Part shown: piece by piece, positions 60,200-64,000 of the stretch
How positions within the stretch are numbered: the stretch's first letter is position 1
Layout of the letters: each line of letters opens with the position of its first letter
Assembly: GCF_003627755.1 (NCBI RefSeq)
Contig: NZ_CP032694.1
Span: forward strand, 1,541,501 to 1,605,500
DNA: 64,000 nt
Reading direction: 5' to 3'
DNA from: Rhizobium jaguaris
GTDB taxonomy: Bacteria; Pseudomonadota; Alphaproteobacteria; Rhizobiales; Rhizobiaceae
Notes under the pieces: generated by a model
Database searches by the model: none
Seen by the model: only the letters and a program-made list of their open reading frames with translations
What the model was told of the DNA's origin: nothing
Made by a program: the position numbers and the translations under genes

Positions 60200-60529
60200 A
60201 TGCGCATTCATACCGTCATGGCGATCAGTCTTTTCGCCATGTCGACCATTTTGTCTGGCTGCCAGACGCCGGAACAGTCTGCCGCCAGTGCTGAAATGAC
60301 CTGTCAGGCTCAGGGATTACGCCCGGGCACGCAGCGCTACGGCCGCTGCGTCGGCACCACCTACCAGGCCAACCGCGCTCAGGCGCAGCAGGCCGAAAAT
60401 CAGGCCGCTGCAGGTATCGCTGCCGGTATCATCGGCGGCGTCCTCGTCGGCGCTGCGGTCAGTGACAATCATTATCATCATGGCTACTACGGCCATCCCT
60501 ATTATCATCGTTGCTATCGCTGCTGGTAA
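60200..60529 (+). CDS. small lipoprotein with glycine-zipper segment
   Basis: A 109-residue lipoprotein: signal and lipobox LSGC (Cys at residue 21), then an Ala/Gln-rich helix (ANRAQAQQAENQAAAG), a glycine zipper (AAGIIGGVLVGAAV) and a His/Tyr-rich tail (HYHHGYYGHPYYHRCYRCW). The ribosome site GGAGAG precedes the ATG. No function is known; the His-rich tail might bind metal. Confidence 0.8.
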   Translation: MRIHTVMAISLFAMSTILSGCQTPEQSAASAEMTCQAQGLRPGTQRYGRCVGTTYQANRAQAQQAENQAAAGIAAGIIGGVLVGAAVSDNHYHHGYYGHPYYHRCYRCW

Positions 60530-60557
60530 GCCGGGCGAGCCGCTCGTTTCAAAAATG

Positions 60558-60590
60558 AAAACTCCGCCAACATAGCGTCGGCGAAGTTTT
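60558..60590. terminator. bidirectional terminator between two lipoprotein genes
   Basis: AAAACTCCGCC (60558-60568) pairs with GGCGAAGTTTT (60580-60590), 10 of 11. It lies between convergent lipoprotein genes. Confidence 0.7.
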
Positions 60591-60643
60591 GTAGGCCGTT
60601 CTTCTCCGTGTCGGCGCAATTCCACGCTAAAGGCTGAACCCTC

Positions 60644-60904
60644 CTAGAACGGCCGGGTCATCTCTTCCCTGCTGACCAGCTTCAGACTGCGATCGGGTTG
60701 GACAATATAGGTTTCGTAGACATCCTGGCCCCACTGATTGACGAAATGGTGCGGCACCCGCGTGCCTGGGGGCGATTGCGTCAGCTTCATTCGCGGCTGG
60801 CCGCCATAGGTGATGCTACCGGGGACCGGCTGCAGAGATTGTTCGGATGTCGTGCATGCGGCAAGCAGTGGCGCGCATAGCAAAAAGGCAATAAGTGGCT
60901 TCAT
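60644..60904 (-). CDS. small lipoprotein
   Basis: An 86-residue protein with a short signal and lipobox LLAAC (Cys17). The mature part ITYGGQPRMKLTQSPPGTRV and YETYIVQPDRSLKLVSREEM is seen in rhizobial hypothetical lipoproteins. Function unknown. Confidence 0.75.
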   Translation of the reverse strand: MKPLIAFLLCAPLLAACTTSEQSLQPVPGSITYGGQPRMKLTQSPPGTRVPHHFVNQWGQDVYETYIVQPDRSLKLVSREEMTRPF

Positions 60905-61085
60905 CGCCGTAACTTTCTAATCACTTCTTATTCAATGAAAAACCGCCTTGGAAGAAAGACGGGAAAGCATCTGTGAGCGTGGCTGGAAGCCACTATATAA
61001 AGCTAATGCCGGTGCGGTTGGTGGCAAGGTTTTTTCACGCAGTTGTGCTTGGATCTGTCGCCCTTGCAATTCGAAGGAGTAAGAC

Positions 61086-61469
61086 ATGCGAACGATCACC
61101 AGATCTATGGCTGTGGGTTTTGGTGTGTTGCTGGTGGCAGGTACCGCGATGCCCGCCGGTGCCGTTACTATGCCCACGCTCACGGTACCGGAACAATCCG
61201 ACATCATCCAGGTCCACGATCACGGCCACAACCACAACCGTATTCGCGGCGGACACAACAATAACCATGGCTTCGACGGCTATTATGACGATGACTATGA
61301 CAGCGGCGTGCTGTTCAAGTCCTTCGTGACCGGCACGCTCTTCAACAGGCAACGCACGGAAGGCTATTACGCCGGCCACGCGCAGGCCTGCGCTGACCGC
61401 TACCAATCCTACCGCGCATCGGACAACACATACCAGCCGAGCCACGGGCCGCGGCGGGAATGCCGGTGA
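61086..61469 (+). CDS. BA14K-like exported protein
   Basis: A 127-residue protein with a signal peptide ([19 protein letters not shown]), a His/Asn-rich linker ([19 protein letters not shown]) and a C-terminal [20 protein letters not shown] / PSHGPRREC motif that matches the end of Brucella BA14K-type proteins, described as immunoreactive or lectin-like. Role in free-living rhizobia unknown. Confidence 0.82.
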   Translation: MRTITRSMAVGFGVLLVAGTAMPAGAVTMPTLTVPEQSDIIQVHDHGHNHNRIRGGHNNNHGFDGYYDDDYDSGVLFKSFVTGTLFNRQRTEGYYAGHAQACADRYQSYRASDNTYQPSHGPRRECR

Positions 61470-61562
61470 GTTGCCTGGCCTTCAACGACCCCTTCGCGTC
61501 ATGCTCGCGCTGCAGGTCGATGAATATCTTTGAAGCCGTTTTGATGCGTGCATAAGGGCAAT

Positions 61563-61591
61563 AAAAACGCCGCAGACCGATAGTTGCGGCG
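61563..61591 (-). terminator. terminator for the minus-strand hypothetical gene
   Basis: CGCCGCA (61568-61574) pairs with TGCGGCG (61585-61591). On the minus strand it is followed by a T run (61563-61567). Confidence 0.7.
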
Positions 61592-61645
61592 CTTCGCGCT
61601 CGGTGTTGATGCAGATGTCGCGAGCTGTAAAGGCAAGCTCAAAAA

Positions 61646-61876
61646 CTAGGGTCCAACGTTTGTATTGCCCGGCGGCTTGTCGTCGCTTCTAATTTTCTGT
61701 CCATCCAGATACCCGTGCTCGAATGCCTTCGCCTCTGGACTGCCTTCTGGATAGGGATTCTCCTCGGGTTCGCCCGATCTTTTTCCAGCCTCTATCCAAC
61801 GGGCATATGCGGCAGCCTCTTCATCGTGAGGAGCGTCGGCCATGGGAGATTGATCCTCGTGCTTTGCCATGTTCAT
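61646..61876 (-). CDS. small hydrophilic hypothetical protein
   Basis: A 76-residue acidic protein. The sequence is rich in Glu, Asp and Pro (MADAPHDEEAAAYARWIEAG, FEHGYLDGQKIR). The GYLDG segment weakly recalls ribosome modulation factor-type proteins, but I do not assign it. A start two codons later is possible. A terminator follows. Confidence 0.6.
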   Translation of the reverse strand: MNMAKHEDQSPMADAPHDEEAAAYARWIEAGKRSGEPEENPYPEGSPEAKAFEHGYLDGQKIRSDDKPPGNTNVGP

Positions 61877-61920
61877 CTCCGCAGAGAATGCCGCCGAAGG
61901 CCTTCTCCTCCCTTGGATTA

Positions 61921-62154
61921 TCAGGATTGCTTCTTGATTGCTTCCATTATGGCCTCAAGCTCACCCACCGTAATGAGATCCAGCATGTGACGATCGGCCA
62001 GATCGACGAGAGCTGCGGCAACTTCACGCTCGTCCCATCCGGCCGCGACGGCACGTTTCGCTACTTCGGCAAAGGCGGAATGCAGTGCGAACTGGCACCA
62101 GGAATAGCGATCAGGGTCGGTTTGCTCGACAGGGGGCGGCTGAATATCCATCAT
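61921..62154 (-). CDS. small hypothetical protein
   Basis: A 77-residue helical, cytoplasmic-looking protein (YSWCQFALHSAFAEVAKRA, WDEREVAAALVDLADRHMLD). Similar short proteins occur in rhizobia. No known function. Confidence 0.6.
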   Translation of the reverse strand: MMDIQPPPVEQTDPDRYSWCQFALHSAFAEVAKRAVAAGWDEREVAAALVDLADRHMLDLITVGELEAIMEAIKKQS

Positions 62155-62216
62155 ACCTGAAATATCGTGATAACGTGCCTAAACATCAAGGGAACCGACG
62201 CGCTGAACCTTCATGT

Positions 62217-62239
62217 AAAAACCCGCCATTGCCGGCGGG
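62217..62239 (-). terminator. terminator after the membrane-anchored protein gene
   Basis: CCCGCC (62222-62227) pairs with GGCGGG (62234-62239), with a T run on the minus strand at 62217-62221. Confidence 0.75.
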
Positions 62240-62246
62240 CCTTCCC

Positions 62247-62480
62247 TTATTGCTGTGCAGGTGCCGTTGCCGGCGGCGTTGACGTTGCCGGTGGCTGCGT
62301 CGTGGTGGTTTGAGCCGGTGGAGTTGTTGTATTCGTCGGGCCTGTGCGAGGCCAGAGGCTCCACGCCAGTGCAGCTAGGATAATCGCCGCCAGGATAACC
62401 ACCCACTGCGCCCAGGGAGGGCGGCGCGAGAGCGGTGTCGTTCTCAGGTCTGGGCTTGGCCCATTGGTATCGTTGCTCAT
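62247..62480 (-). CDS. membrane-anchored Thr/Pro-rich small protein
   Basis: A 77-residue protein. One membrane helix (WAQWVVILAAIILAALAWSL) follows a short basic N-terminus, and the tail is a low-complexity Thr/Pro/Gln stretch (TTTQPPATSTPPATAPAQQ), likely periplasmic. The ATG at 62480 has a strong GGAGGAG ribosome site. Function unknown. Confidence 0.72.
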   Translation of the reverse strand: MSNDTNGPSPDLRTTPLSRRPPWAQWVVILAAIILAALAWSLWPRTGPTNTTTPPAQTTTTQPPATSTPPATAPAQQ

Positions 62481-62794
62481 GGTAATACTCCTCCACATCA
62501 TAAACCTTTGGCTGCACCAAAGGTTCCGGTGATGAAGATGTGGTGTAGTATTTGCAGGTGTCTTACTGTCGACGCAGAACCGATCCTGTGAGACATGGCG
62601 GCCGAAGAGCCGATTAATCTCTGCTATACCATTTTTGTCCCACAATTTAGCGAGCCCGCCGCTGCAGCGTTGTTCATCCGCCAGCAGATAAGGAATACAC
62701 TTTCATAAATCGCGGTAATCGTAGTTTTTACTTCTGACATACGCCTCAATAAAAAGAAAAGTAATCCTCGCCGCTTGCGTTAGATTGTGCTCAC
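62481..62794. other. intergenic region without a gene
   Basis: About 314 bases, AT-rich after 62690. I see the promoter side of the membrane-anchored protein and a CTTGCG (about 62775) that could be a -35 box for the small RNA candidate downstream. No coding sequence is convincing. Confidence 0.4.
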
Positions 62795-62856
62795 ATAAAT
62801 GACCCACATCACGACCTCCCCCCTGTGCCCCGTCATTATAGGCGGGGCTTTTTTTC
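62795..62856 (+). ncRNA. candidate small RNA with Rho-independent terminator
   Basis: A perfect hairpin GCCCCG (62827-62832) / CGGGGC (62843-62848) followed by seven T ends a region with no ORF upstream. CTTGCG with an AT-rich hexamer about 17 bases later suggests a promoter, giving an RNA of roughly 60 bases. It carries an unpaired pyrimidine stretch GACCTCCCCCC that could pair with ribosome-binding sites, as in rhizobial anti-Shine-Dalgarno small RNAs. Start point and family are not proven. Confidence 0.45.
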
Positions 62857-63074
62857 TGGCCGGCTCGTAGAGGCTAGGATTTCTCAGCTTCAGCTCATTT
62901 TGATATGGCAATGAGGAGTTGCCGCAGCCCTCGCGGTGCCCCTGGCGGTCAGGTCGATAGTGCCCAACAATACGACCTGACCGCCGCCCCAGCTTGCCAG
63001 GAGCCTTACCGATGCGCACCGCTTCCCGTATGGAGCGGCAGGGTCATACTGGGGTTCTTCGCTGATGCGTTCGG

Positions 63075-64000
63075 CTACCACGTGTAGCGGAGGCCGAAAT
63101 CTCCTCGAACGCCATCGCGCTCGCCGCCATCGGTGTTGCCTACCGCGAACTGATAGCCGGCCTGGGCATAGAAGCTCAGCCGGGCGTTGATCTTGGTTGT
63201 CACCCCGGCGCTTAGATCCACTCGCGTTCCTTCCTCCAGCAACGGAACCCGGTCGATGCCCGAAAACGTCGTGGTGGCCTGTGCCGCCCAATCCTGCCAT
63301 AGGTTTGCCCGCACATACGGTTGCCAGATCTGGCCACCATCGCTGACGACCGTCCAGCGGCCGCGCAGACCGATCCGCCCGCTCGCTCCTGAGGTGTCGC
63401 CGATCGCGACCTCGCCCAGTCCGTCATTGTCATCGTTGAACGAGACATGTTGCCAGACGATCTGGGCCTGTGGCTCCAGCACGAAGCCCGAACCAAGCGT
63501 TGGGATGGGAATTGGATAGCCCGCTTCCAGCGAGGCAGCGAAGCCGGCGCCATCGGTGTCGAGACTGGCATAGCGCGTGGAAGCCGAACCTTGGTAGGCT
63601 GTCCCCTGCAACACCGCTTCGAGATACCAGCCGGTCGGACCGTAGTGCGTCCAATAGGCGCCGCCAGTCCATCCATTGAGATTGATGCTACCGGTCTTTC
63701 GCAGCTCATAGTTTGTCATGGCGTCGTTAGTAACCAGGCCAGTTACGTCGACATTGGCGTGTCCGTAAGCGAAATATATGCCGGCAACGTCGCTGTGGCC
63801 GGGCAGCCATTCGCCGTGCAGGAGATCGACGCCGGCCTGAAAGCCGCCGAGGTTGCCGTCGGTGTGCGGGTCGGCGAAAGCGCGATAGTGGTTATTGATC
63901 TGCTCACCGAAAAACGCCCCCAGACGGAACTGGTCCGGCTCCCGCCGTTACCCTGACCATCTCCGATCGCAAGCGTGTCGCCAATGCGCTCGTGCAAAGT
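63075..64000 (-). pseudogene. autotransporter beta-barrel domain, partial and frameshifted
   Basis: The C-terminal barrel of a type V autotransporter, cut by the right window edge. The frame at the edge reads LHERIGDTLAIGDGQGNGG and SSVWGRF. At the A run 63910-63914 one base is missing; the next phase continues FGEQINNHYRAF, then WTGGAYWTHYGPTGWYLEAV, LEPQAQIVWQHV and the terminal GLRYTW with a final aromatic residue for BAM insertion. The passenger domain lies outside the window. Repeated GRxGLRGRW-type strands fit the autotransporter domain. Confidence 0.85.

Noticed and set aside
1..64000. CRISPR array or prophage
   Set aside because: No regularly spaced repeats and no phage structural or integrase genes are present.

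Overview
The window is a chromosomal segment of a fast-growing rhizobium (Rhizobium or a close Rhizobiaceae relative; I cannot fix the species). The evidence is the alphaproteobacterial gene set (HdaA, an LdtR-type MarR regulator next to an L,D-transpeptidase, a BA14K-like protein, an Omp25-like porin, a Porin_2 porin, the order DUF177-plsX-fabH-ihfA-merR), high GC, and a RIME-like intergenic palindrome pair. It is mostly housekeeping sequence with one clear insertion sequence.

Layout. 0-7.4 kb: uvrC with a pteridine-reductase-like SDR, a small outer membrane beta-barrel protein, a divergent SDR/LysR pair, a RIME-like repeat, a glutathione S-transferase and rlmJ. 7.4-19.1 kb: a molybdopterin oxidoreductase coupled to a Nudix hydrolase, a broken phnM, purM-purN, a PerM-type permease with hdaA, and ppk-ppx. 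19.1-32.1 kb: a secreted phytase-like protein, a membrane adenylate cyclase, rnd, a Tat-exported multicopper oxidase, a DUF559 nuclease-like gene beside a nested-palindrome element, aspS, two paralogous secreted proteins of unknown function, and between them a divergent beta-lactamase-like hydrolase/TetR pair. 32.3-39.5 kb: parC, a Doc/AbrB toxin-antitoxin pair, an EamA transporter, bpt, an RDD protein, hemB and a DUF6163-like protein. 39.6-43.5 kb: ldtR and ldtP separated by an IS110-family element. 44-57.9 kb: glyA-nrdR-ribD-ribE, an inverted GNAT-cupin pair, ribH-nusB, hppA, bamE, a cytochrome bc1 chaperone gene, DUF177-plsX-fabH-ihfA-merR. 58-64 kb: a porin and a run of small exported or hypothetical proteins, a possible small RNA, and the 3' end of an autotransporter running off the right edge.

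Working together: glyA-nrdR-ribDE-ribH-nusB supplies one-carbon units, flavin and transcription antitermination. plsX-fabH starts phospholipid and fatty acid synthesis. ppk and ppx make and break polyphosphate, and hppA uses pyrophosphate to pump protons. ldtR and ldtP are a known type of regulator and target for cell wall remodelling.

Caution for the reader: nine loci carry a 1-2 base indel that breaks an otherwise conserved reading frame, mostly in short homopolymers. These are phnM, hdaA, the phytase-like gene, the multicopper oxidase, one secreted paralogue, ldtP, ribH, the bc1 chaperone and the autotransporter. Several are genes the cell is expected to need, so assembly or sequencing error is more likely than true decay. 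I give these loci their full reconstructed extent. The most unusual structure is a 256-base element at 25281-25536 whose arms pair into a four-armed cruciform with no unpaired bases at the junction.
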